Shown here: positions 1 to 5,371 of the stretch, piece after piece
How the letters are laid out: every line of letters begins with the position of its first letter
Numbering within the stretch: position 1 is the stretch's first letter
Assembly (NCBI GenBank): GCA_026713345.1
Contig: JAPOOQ010000074.1
Span: forward strand, 1-7,649
Direction: 5' to 3'
Source: Gemmatimonadota bacterium
Lineage (GTDB): Bacteria > Gemmatimonadota > Gemmatimonadetes > Longimicrobiales > Gaopeijiaceae
Length of the DNA stretch: 7,649 nt
Made by a program: the position numbers and the translations under genes
The notes under the pieces: generated by a model
Told to the model about the DNA's origin: nothing
Databases searched by the model: none
What the model saw: only the letters and a program-made list of their open reading frames with translations

Positions 1-419
1 ACGTACTGGCCGAGCGGGTCGAACTCGAGCACCCGCACGTAGCCGGCAACGTAGAGCCTCCCGTCGCGGCCGAGTGTCATGCCGGACATGCCGCGCTCGA
101 GTTCTCGCGGACCGCCTCCCTCCGGAGTTGGAATGGTCCGGATCCACTCGCCCGTCTCGAGGGAAAAGGCCATTACCGCCTCGGGCTCCTCGTCGTCGTT
201 GGCGTAGAGGATGGCCCTGGTCCGGTCCAGGGGCATGTCTCCGATGGTGCGTATGGCTCGCCACTCGTCGTCGATGATGATCCGCCCGACCGTGGTGTCG
301 ATTTCGAGCACCTGCTGGGCAGCCGCGGCAGGCGCACCAGGGACAGCCGCAACGGCAAGCAGTGTCAGGGCCCGACAACCATTCGTCCGAATCATCGCCC
401 GCCTTGCGCTCCTGCCCAT
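1..419 (-). CDS. Secreted 6-bladed beta-propeller-like protein, N-terminal part (runs off the window)
   Basis: Reading down the minus strand from ATG at 419, the frame is open for 139 codons to the window edge. The start is supported by an AGAGGA ribosome binding site 5 nt upstream. Residues 1-35 look like a Sec signal peptide: an Arg-rich start, a hydrophobic stretch ALTLLAVAAVPG, and an A-A-A-A-Q-Q cleavage region. The mature part has short strand-like repeats, such as AVMAFSLETGEWIRTIPTPE and MTLGRDGRLYVAGYVRVLEF. This is the pattern of NHL or 6-bladed beta-propeller proteins, in which each blade reads as a value followed by a D-G-x-L/I-Y-V turn. Such secreted propellers are frequent in Gemmatimonadota and related diderms; their ligands are mostly unknown. 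It lies on the same strand as the barrel gene upstream, but after a 377-bp gap, so it probably has its own promoter. The C-terminal part, including any catalytic or anchoring domain, is not visible. Confidence 0.8.
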   Translation of the reverse strand, partial: MGRSARRAMIRTNGCRALTLLAVAAVPGAPAAAAQQVLEIDTTVGRIIIDDEWRAIRTIGDMPLDRTRAILYANDDEEPEAVMAFSLETGEWIRTIPTPEGGGPRELERGMSGMTLGRDGRLYVAGYVRVLEFDPLGQY

Positions 420-536
420 CGTATTCCTCTCCGCGTCCAGGTGTGTTCGCCCTCTGATCGTATTCGGTTCACCCCACCAATGCGACGCTCGCGAAGAACA
501 CGGGGTTGCTCACTCCAATCAGGCACGCGCCCGGTA

Positions 537-570
537 CTCCACCCCCTCCAACCCCTCAAGCTCCCCATCC
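537..570 (-). repeat. G-rich tract on the minus strand
   Basis: The plus strand carries C-runs at 542-546, 552-555 and 563-566 with short pyrimidine-rich spacers, so the minus strand has G5, G4 and G4 runs plus flanking GG pairs. Three full G-runs plus a GG could form an imperfect quadruplex in DNA, or in a leader transcript of the propeller gene. This is a composition-level observation only; no function is shown. Confidence 0.35.
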
Positions 571-684
571 TGCGTCCACAGCGTCGCCTCTCCAGCCGAG
601 CGGACGAGTCGACGACATTCATACCCGAGCCTCATCGCGCGGCACCGAGGTGTGGATGCCGCGGACAATCGCAAGACGATTACC

Positions 685-741
685 GGAATGGCAACCGTTT
701 CAATCGTGGAATCGCAACGCGCACGGCGGTGGAATCGCAAC
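685..741. repeat. Three direct boxes GGAATSGCAAC at exact 23-bp period
   Basis: Copies lie at 685-695 (GGAATGGCAAC), 708-718 (GGAATCGCAAC) and 731-741 (GGAATCGCAAC). The second and third extend to a shared 13-mer, GTGGAATCGCAAC, at 706-718 and 729-741. The 12-nt spacers differ in sequence while the period is exactly 23 bp, about two helical turns. This looks more like repeated protein-binding sites than simple duplication. A weaker related box, ACAATCGCAAG (8 of 11 matches), lies at 665-675, offset by 20 bp. Because 23 is not a multiple of 3, the repeats do not reflect a repeated peptide. They lie about 270-320 bp upstream of the propeller start. Whether anything binds them is unknown. Confidence 0.55.
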
Positions 742-796
742 ATCCCTGGCGCGACCCAACCGCCCGAAGCGCCGGTCCGCCCCCATGGAGAGACTG

Positions 797-2104
797 CTAG
801 CGCCGCGGCCGGATCCGGTTGTTCACCACGTTGTTGTAGATCGAGCCGAACTGGTAGCTGAAGCCGATCTCGGTTCCGTAGTCGAAGTCGGTCGGGCGCT
901 GCTGGAGCCGCAGCAGCGCCTCTTCGTCGGTGGCGCCGCGCGCGGAGAGGAAGATCTGGTCGTTCACCCAGGACGCGTTGCCCGAGATGTTGACCGTGAA
1001 GCCGCGGACGATTCGGATGGAAGCGCCGCCCCAGATCGAGAACCGGCGGAGGTCGGTGTTGTGCAGGTAGAGCGAACCGCTGGCGCCGGCGCCGACGCTG
1101 CCCCAGGTCTGCCTCTGGTCGAGCCGCAACTCCATCGACTCCACCCAGCGCGTTTCCTGCGTGACATCGTAGATGGTGCGCTCCGTGTACTCGTTGTAGA
1201 TCCTCGCCATGCTGTACCGGAATGTGAATGAGCGGCGAGTCGCTTCTTCGTACGGGAAGACGCTGAACTCGAGCGTCGGGGTCACCGCAAAACGCCGGTT
1301 CAGGTTGTAGGTGAGGAAGCGCCCCGCGGATCCCATGACGCCCACCGACCAGTGCTCGGCCAGGGAGTAGACCAGCCGGGTGTCCACGTTCCAGCGGGTG
1401 CGGTTGTCCCGGAACTCACCGTCGGAAAGATCGATCCGCAGGCGGTTGTGGGCCATTCCTCCGGAGACGCTGAACTTCCAGACGGGCGCGGTGCGCCAGG
1501 CCGAGAATCGGCCCTCGAATTCGGTGTTGGAACGTGACGACTCCCCGTCGACGCTGGCGCCGCCGTTCAGGCGGAACACCCAGAGGTTCCAGGGGTCGCT
1601 CACCTCGTTCGCCGCCACCATGCCCTCGACCTGCTCGGGCTGTTCGGTCGCAAGCGGGAGGACGGACGCAAGTCCCCGGTAGCCGGACTGGTTCGCGAAC
1701 ACCGCCAATCCCAGGGCGAGCGTGTTCGAAACGCCGTCCAGGACTTCCCGGTCGGTGTCGGTTGGGAGCGACTGGTAGGTTTGCTCGTCGGTGTATGGGG
1801 ACTCGTCGTCGGTTCCCATGAAGTCCATCAGGTATTCCCTGCCGCCCGCCCCGGTCCCCTGGCTGGTCATGATCACGTGAACGTCGGCGACGTTCCGGTC
1901 GTTGACCCAGTTCACCCAGCCGATCTCGGTACGGTAGTATTGGCGGTCACAACGCGGCCCGTTGCAGTCGAAAAAGACGTTGGGGCGGGATTGCTGGGCC
2001 TGGAGCGGTTCGGGAGACGGTCCCGTGAGCGCGGCGGTGGCGGCCAGGGCAATGATGACTGCCTCGCGAACCCGCTTCCGGCCCCTGACGTGGGCTGGGC
2101 GCAT
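797..2104 (-). CDS. Outer-membrane beta-barrel protein of unknown function with N-terminal periplasmic domain
   Basis: 435 aa from ATG at 2104. The open frame continues 18 codons further upstream, but 2104 fits best: it gives a proper signal peptide (Arg-rich start, VIIALAATAALTG, cleavage near LQA|QQ at residue 37) and has GGAG just upstream. Its A is shared with the TGA of the preceding gene (TGATG), which implies translational coupling. After cleavage comes a domain of about 100 residues with a C-x4-C pair (C47, C52) and the conserved-looking segments TEIGWVNWVNDRNVADVHVI and TDTDREVLDGVSNTLALGL. From about residue 175 to the end the protein shows alternating amphipathic strands (for example VDTRLVYSLAEHWSVGVMGS, SLYLHN, FSIWGGASIRIVRGFTVNI). 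It ends in YQFGSIYNNVVNNR, a C-terminal pattern I associate with Gemmatimonadota and Bacteroidota barrel proteins. It probably sits in the outer membrane. The cargo or role is not recognisable, and no enzymatic motif is seen. It is last in a three-gene unit after the helicase and the 137-aa protein. Confidence 0.8.
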   Translation of the reverse strand: MRPAHVRGRKRVREAVIIALAATAALTGPSPEPLQAQQSRPNVFFDCNGPRCDRQYYRTEIGWVNWVNDRNVADVHVIMTSQGTGAGGREYLMDFMGTDDESPYTDEQTYQSLPTDTDREVLDGVSNTLALGLAVFANQSGYRGLASVLPLATEQPEQVEGMVAANEVSDPWNLWVFRLNGGASVDGESSRSNTEFEGRFSAWRTAPVWKFSVSGGMAHNRLRIDLSDGEFRDNRTRWNVDTRLVYSLAEHWSVGVMGSAGRFLTYNLNRRFAVTPTLEFSVFPYEEATRRSFTFRYSMARIYNEYTERTIYDVTQETRWVESMELRLDQRQTWGSVGAGASGSLYLHNTDLRRFSIWGGASIRIVRGFTVNISGNASWVNDQIFLSARGATDEEALLRLQQRPTDFDYGTEIGFSYQFGSIYNNVVNNRIRPRR

Positions 2105-2517
2105 CACTCCGAACCACCCTTCCCGTAGATCCCCACCCTCAGCGGCGGATCGACCCACCAGTGGAAGTGGAAGCGATTCTCGCCGTCCACGATGACCGCC
2201 TCACGCCGTTCCCGCGTCTTCGGCCACTCGCCGCGGCCGTTCTTCACGACCAGCAGCTGGCCGGACTCGAGCCGGGCGGCCCAATCCCGGAGGCTGCTCT
2301 CCAGATCCGCCAGCAGCGTCCGTTCCGCGTCGCGTTGCACTTCGGCGTTGGCGTCCGCTCCGAGTTTTCCCGCCGCCAGCTCCCGGTAGCCGTCCTCCAG
2401 CTCGGCGGTGGCGATCGAGAACACGCGGTCGCGCTGGAAGCCGATCTCGGTCATCGCGGTGGGGTTGAAGTTGGGCTGGACGCTATGGTACCACTTCCCG
2501 TACCGCCTGACGATCAT
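2104..2517 (-). CDS. Conserved-looking hypothetical protein, 137 aa, coupled to barrel and helicase genes
   Basis: 137 aa from ATG at 2517. The start overlaps the helicase stop in an ATGA arrangement, with GAGGAA a short distance upstream; the stop shares its final A with the barrel gene start. No signal peptide or membrane segment is present, so it should be cytoplasmic. Three parts can be seen. The N-terminus (1-35) is rich in aromatic residues and includes RRYGKWYHSVQPNFNP and TEIGFQRDRVFS. The middle (36-86) is a charged, probably helical stretch rich in Ala, Glu and Leu. The C-terminal part (87-131) is strand-rich with LLVVKNG, AVIVDGENRFHFHW and VDPPLRVGIY. I do not recognise a named family, though the N- and C-terminal blocks have the look of a conserved uncharacterised protein. 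No catalytic motif is evident. Position and coupling suggest its amount is tied to that of the barrel protein. Confidence 0.8.
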   Translation of the reverse strand: MIVRRYGKWYHSVQPNFNPTAMTEIGFQRDRVFSIATAELEDGYRELAAGKLGADANAEVQRDAERTLLADLESSLRDWAARLESGQLLVVKNGRGEWPKTRERREAVIVDGENRFHFHWWVDPPLRVGIYGKGGSE

Positions 2518-3788
2518 TCCCCGGATTCCTCCGTGGCGTGACTCAGCAGCGCGGCCAGCTCATCCGGATCGAGACGTTCCCCGGCCTTGCTGCCCATCCC
2601 CCGCCGCCCCGTCCGCGAGCGCTTGCGCGAGGTGTCCTGGCGGTCCATCGCCACGCTGCCCGCGAAGTCGAAGTCGGGGTGGTGGACCTTCTCCAGCTTG
2701 CGTTCCAACTCGTACTCCAACGTGCGGAAGGCCCCGAGATCGCCGGAAGTGACGAAGGTGACCGCCTCGCCGGTGGCGCCCGCCCGCGCGGTGCGTCCCA
2801 CGCGGTGCACATAGTCGCCCGGATCGAGCGGCACGTCGTAGTTGACCACATGCGAAATCCCCTCGATGTCGAGGCCGCGCTGCGCGATGTCGGTCGCGAC
2901 CAGCACGCGGACCTTGCCCTCGGTGAACTGGTCGATCGCGCGGGTGCGGTGGCGCATGTGCCGGTCCCCGTGAATGACGTCGCAGGAAATGCGGGCGCGG
3001 TCGAGGCGCGTCTTGAGGACGTCCGCGCCCACCTTGGTGCGCGTGAAGACCAGCACCTGGTCCCATCCGGGCTGGTCCAGGAGGTGGATGAGGAGGTCCG
3101 GCTTGCGGTCGGGGCGCACCGAGTAGGCGGTCTCGGCGATCCCGTGGGCGGTGGTGCCCGAGGGCGACGCCTCGACCCAGGCGGCGTCCCGTGTCATTCG
3201 CAGCGCCAGGGCGTGGACCGCGTTGGGCATCGTTGCCGAGAAGAGGAGCGTCTGGGGGCGTTTGCCGAGGCCCCTCACCACCGCCTCGATCTGCGGACGG
3301 AAGCCCATGTCCAGCATCCGGTCGGCCTCGTCGAGGATGAGCAGGCGGACGCCCTTGAGGCGGGCCTTTCCCCGGTTCTGCAGGTCGATCAGGCGCCCGG
3401 GGGTCGCGACGATGACCTCGTCCCCCCGCTTGAGCGCGTCCAGCTGCGGACCGTAGGCGACGCCGCCGTAGATCACCGCCGACCGGAACGTCGACCCCTT
3501 CGCAAGGTCGCGCGTGTCGTCGCAAACCTGCTGGGCGAGCTCCCGAGTCGGGCAGAGCACGAGGACCTGAAGCCCGGCTCCGGCCCTGAGCAACTCGAGT
3601 GCCGGGAGCATGAAGGCCCCGGTCTTCCCGGTGCCGGTTCGGGCGATCCCCACTACGTCGCGTCCCTCGCTGACCAGCGGGATCGCCTTCTGCTGAATGG
3701 GCGTCGGGGTAGTCCAACCCAGTGCCTGCACGGCGGCGAGGCGGAGGTCGGACAGCCCGAAGGCGCTAAAGTCTGTCGGTTCCGTCAA
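2514..3788 (-). CDS. DEAD-box ATP-dependent RNA helicase, RhlE-like
   Basis: ATP-dependent RNA unwinding enzyme acting in the cytoplasm, typically in ribosome assembly or RNA turnover. The chosen start is TTG at 3788 (424 aa), just before the Q motif. No ATG or GTG lies close upstream in frame, and the longer open frame only reads antisense through the phosphatase gene. A GGA lies 5 nt before the TTG. Motifs in order: F7/F10 with PTPIQ (28-32, Q motif), ARTGTGKT (49-56, Walker A), PTRELA (80-85), TPGR (129-132), DEAD (153-156), SAT (184-186), VLVFTRTK (245-252), ATDIAQRGLDI (298-308) and HRVGRTAR (328-335). Both RecA-like lobes are complete. The tail after about residue 375 is short and basic (RKRSRTGRRG), then acidic. 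Two deviations stand out: Arg instead of the common Gln in AxTGTGKT, and HGDRHMRHR where HGxxxQxxR is usual, so Met replaces the Gln of motif IVa. The gene overlaps the next one by 4 nt. Confidence 0.93.
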   Translation of the reverse strand: MTEPTDFSAFGLSDLRLAAVQALGWTTPTPIQQKAIPLVSEGRDVVGIARTGTGKTGAFMLPALELLRAGAGLQVLVLCPTRELAQQVCDDTRDLAKGSTFRSAVIYGGVAYGPQLDALKRGDEVIVATPGRLIDLQNRGKARLKGVRLLILDEADRMLDMGFRPQIEAVVRGLGKRPQTLLFSATMPNAVHALALRMTRDAAWVEASPSGTTAHGIAETAYSVRPDRKPDLLIHLLDQPGWDQVLVFTRTKVGADVLKTRLDRARISCDVIHGDRHMRHRTRAIDQFTEGKVRVLVATDIAQRGLDIEGISHVVNYDVPLDPGDYVHRVGRTARAGATGEAVTFVTSGDLGAFRTLEYELERKLEKVHHPDFDFAGSVAMDRQDTSRKRSRTGRRGMGSKAGERLDPDELAALLSHATEESGE

Positions 3789-3914
3789 ATGATATCCGGC
3801 GTCTTGTTCGATTGATGGCCCAGGGGACCGCGCCGGCCTGCGGCCCCGCGAGCGGCCCGGAGTCGAATGTAACCCTTCTGATGACGTAGGACACCGGACT
3901 CGCCATCTTTGTTC
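3789..3914. promoter_or_regulatory. Divergent intergenic region with GC-rich inverted repeat
   Basis: This 126-bp gap separates the minus-strand helicase unit from the plus-strand phosphatase-kinase unit, so it should hold both promoters. I see no convincing sigma-70-type -35/-10 pair for either direction; the only -10-like hexamers are TACATT (minus) and TGTAAC (plus), both without partners. An inverted repeat with 7-bp arms lies at 3825-3831 (GGACCGC) and 3852-3858 (GCGGCCC). It pairs with one G-U wobble in the minus-strand RNA. Its 20-nt loop contains a smaller GGCC-TGC-GGCC hairpin at 3835-3845. In the helicase transcript this structure would lie about 36 nt before the TTG start. Regulation through it is inference. 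Confidence 0.45.
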
Positions 3915-4406
3915 ATGCCTTCGGACCCTGTCTCCGTCCTGTTCGTCTGTCTCGGGAACATCTGTCGTTCCCCCCTCGCGGAGGGCGTCTTCATGGCGGC
4001 GGCAGAGGCCCGCGGCCTCGGATCCGGCTTCGAAGCCGACTCGGCCGGGACCGCTGCGTACCATTCCGGCGAGCCCCCCGATCCCCGCACCACCGCCGTC
4101 GCGGCCCGTCATGGGGTTCACCTCACCAGCATCGCACGGCAGGCCACGCGGCACGATTTCGGGCGCTTCGACGTCATCGTCGCCATGGACCGCAGCAACC
4201 GGCGCTCGCTGGAGCGGCTGCGCGGCCACCGCCCCCGCCCCGGCACGGCCCGGATCGTCATGATGCGCGACTACGACCCCGAACCGGGCAGCCCGGACGT
4301 TCCCGACCCCTACTACGGCGGCGCGGACGGCTTCGAGCGCGTCTACCGGATCGTCGAGCGCTGTTGCGAGGGGCTGCTGGACGAACTCGCCGACGGCCCG
4401 GAGTGA
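3915..4406 (+). CDS. Low-molecular-weight protein-tyrosine-phosphatase family enzyme
   Basis: 163 aa from ATG at 3915. A TTG two codons upstream is possible but unneeded, and no strong ribosome binding site is seen. The catalytic P-loop is VCLGNICRSP, with nucleophile C12, C17 and R18 of the C-x5-R-S signature. The general-acid aspartate lies in DPYYGG (D131), the usual C-terminal position. Length and the order of P-loop then DPYY match the family, so the enzyme looks intact. Members dephosphorylate phosphotyrosine proteins (including those of capsule kinases) or act as arsenate reductases. Some bacterial members encoded next to fructosamine kinases have been reported to act on protein-bound ribulosamine or erythrulosamine phosphates, which are products of glycation by phosphorylated sugars. 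Its TGA overlaps the GTG start of the kinase gene by 4 nt, and no tyrosine kinase or exopolysaccharide gene is nearby. The deglycation role is therefore favoured by context, though not proven. Confidence 0.92.
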   Translation: MPSDPVSVLFVCLGNICRSPLAEGVFMAAAEARGLGSGFEADSAGTAAYHSGEPPDPRTTAVAARHGVHLTSIARQATRHDFGRFDVIVAMDRSNRRSLERLRGHRPRPGTARIVMMRDYDPEPGSPDVPDPYYGGADGFERVYRIVERCCEGLLDELADGPE

Positions 4407-5371
4407 TTCCGGCCCCGGTTCTCGCAGCCCTGCGCCGCGCTCTCGGACTGGAACCGTCCGACCCCATCGAAACGCGGCCCATGGGCGGTGGCTGCATCAA
4501 CAACGGAGCGCGCGTCGAGACGCGGGCCGGGCGGTTCTTCCTGAAGTGGAACGCCGACGCGGGGCAACGCTTCTTCCAGGTCGAGGCGGAGGGACTGGGG
4601 GCGCTCGCGGCGACGAAAACCGTACGGACGCCGACCGTCGTGGGCCGAAGCGGGGACAGCGACCCGGTCCCCTGGCTCCTGTTGGAGTGGATCGACCCGG
4701 GCCGGGCGAGCCAGGCTTCGTGGGAGCGGCTCGGGCGGGAACTGGCGGCGCTCCACCGCTCCGGCGCCGACGATTCCGGACGCTGGGGATGGCACAACGA
4801 CAACGTGATCGGTTCGCTGCCTCAGCCGAACGGGTGGACGGACGACTGGGGAGACTTCTGGGCACGGCGCCGGATCCGCCCCCTCGCCCGGGAGCTCCTC
4901 ACCCGTGGCGCCATCACGTCGCGGCAACTTGGGCTCATCGAGCGGGCCGCCGACCTCGCGGGCCGCCTCCTCGGCCCGGCCTCGCTCACGGACGGCCCGT
5001 CGCTCCTGCACGGCGACCCGTGGTCCGGCAACGTCCTCTTTGCGCGCGCCGGCCACCCCATGCTCATCGACCCCGCCGTGTACATCGGGCACCGCGAGGT
5101 CGACCTCGCCATGTGCCGCCTCTTCGGCGGCTTCCCGCGGCTCTTCTACGACGCCTACGCGGAGGCGTGGCCGCTCGGCCCGGACCACGAACACCGCCTC
5201 CCGCTCTACCAGCTCTACCCGCTGCTGGTCCATGCGCGGCTCTTCGGGGGCGGCTACGTGGAGTCGGCGCTGCGGGCGGCCTCGTCTACCGCCGCACCCC
5301 CACCAGCAACCCGTCCCCCACCGGCAGGATCGTCGCGTCGAACCGCCGATCGGCCGCCACCTTCCGGTTGA
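4403..5371 (+). CDS. Fructosamine (ketosamine) kinase family protein with extended C-terminus
   Basis: Predicted to phosphorylate ketosamine adducts on proteins or amines so that they decompose, reversing glycation. GTG at 4403 overlaps the phosphatase stop (GTGA). An open frame exists 13 codons further upstream inside the phosphatase gene, but homology-like sequence begins at VIPAPVLAAL. Protein-kinase-like fold: Gly-rich loop MGGGCINNGARVE (27-39), ATP lysine FFLKWN (K48), helix-C glutamate near VEAEGLGAL, hinge LLLEWID, a family block with WGWHNDNVIGS, PQPNGW and DDWGDFW (128-153), catalytic loop LLHGDPWSGN (D205, N210), metal-binding LIDPA (D224), then YIGHREVDLAM and LPLYQLYPLLVHARLFGGGY. 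The P-loop cysteine (C31) matches the GGGCIN cysteine linked to redox control in studied relatives. The recognisable domain ends near residue 290. The last ~32 residues (rich in Pro, Ala, Ser and Arg) are encoded almost wholly antisense to the methyltransferase gene, overlapping it by 86 bp. Bacterial relatives usually lack such a tail, so a lost stop codon is likely. Confidence 0.9.
   Translation: MIPAPVLAALRRALGLEPSDPIETRPMGGGCINNGARVETRAGRFFLKWNADAGQRFFQVEAEGLGALAATKTVRTPTVVGRSGDSDPVPWLLLEWIDPGRASQASWERLGRELAALHRSGADDSGRWGWHNDNVIGSLPQPNGWTDDWGDFWARRRIRPLARELLTRGAITSRQLGLIERAADLAGRLLGPASLTDGPSLLHGDPWSGNVLFARAGHPMLIDPAVYIGHREVDLAMCRLFGGFPRLFYDAYAEAWPLGPDHEHRLPLYQLYPLLVHARLFGGGYVESALRAASSTAAPPPATRPPPAGSSRRTADRPPPSG

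Larger units (their letters stand above)
420..796. other. Intergenic region between barrel gene and propeller gene
   Basis: About 377 bp with no convincing gene. It should carry the promoter of the minus-strand propeller gene, but I see no clear -35/-10 pair. A TACGAT hexamer on the minus strand, at 458-463, is the best -10-like element and has no good -35 partner. The region looks less GC-rich than the flanking genes. It contains three evenly spaced GGAATSGCAAC boxes (685-741) and a minus-strand G-rich tract (537-570), both described separately. A minus-strand open frame at 519-743 (74 codons) is not credible as a gene: its composition lacks the third-position GC bias of the neighbours and it matches no recognisable domain. 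No strong terminator follows the barrel stop. The only short inverted repeat, at 759-776, has 4-bp arms and no T-run. Confidence 0.7.

Noticed and set aside
418..465. Nine-base direct repeat ATCGTATTC at 418-426 and 457-465
   Set aside because: One copy contains the start codon and the spacing (39 bp) fits no known site. A single 9-mer match in this length can occur by chance.
519..743. Minus-strand 74-codon open frame in the first intergenic region
   Set aside because: Codon third positions are not strongly G/C as in neighbouring genes, no ribosome binding site or domain is evident, and it runs over the 23-bp-phased boxes. A decayed gene fragment remains possible but cannot be supported.
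759..776. Possible terminator after the barrel gene
   Set aside because: The inverted repeat has only 4-bp arms (ACCG/CGGT) with a 10-nt loop and no T-run on the minus strand.
2105..2158. Upstream ATG giving 18 extra residues on the barrel protein
   Set aside because: It would bury the signal peptide behind a hydrophilic segment and lie deep within the 137-aa gene. The ATG at 2104 has a ribosome binding site and the coupled TGATG junction.
2538..3815. Long plus-strand open frame of 425 codons opposite the helicase
   Set aside because: It is a shadow of the helicase gene: low-complexity Val/Arg/Gly/His-rich translation with no motif, in GC-rich DNA where antisense frames stay open.
3789..4229. 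N-terminal extension of the helicase frame by 147 codons
   Set aside because: The extension reads antisense through the phosphatase gene, contains no domain, and the Q motif begins right after the TTG at 3788.
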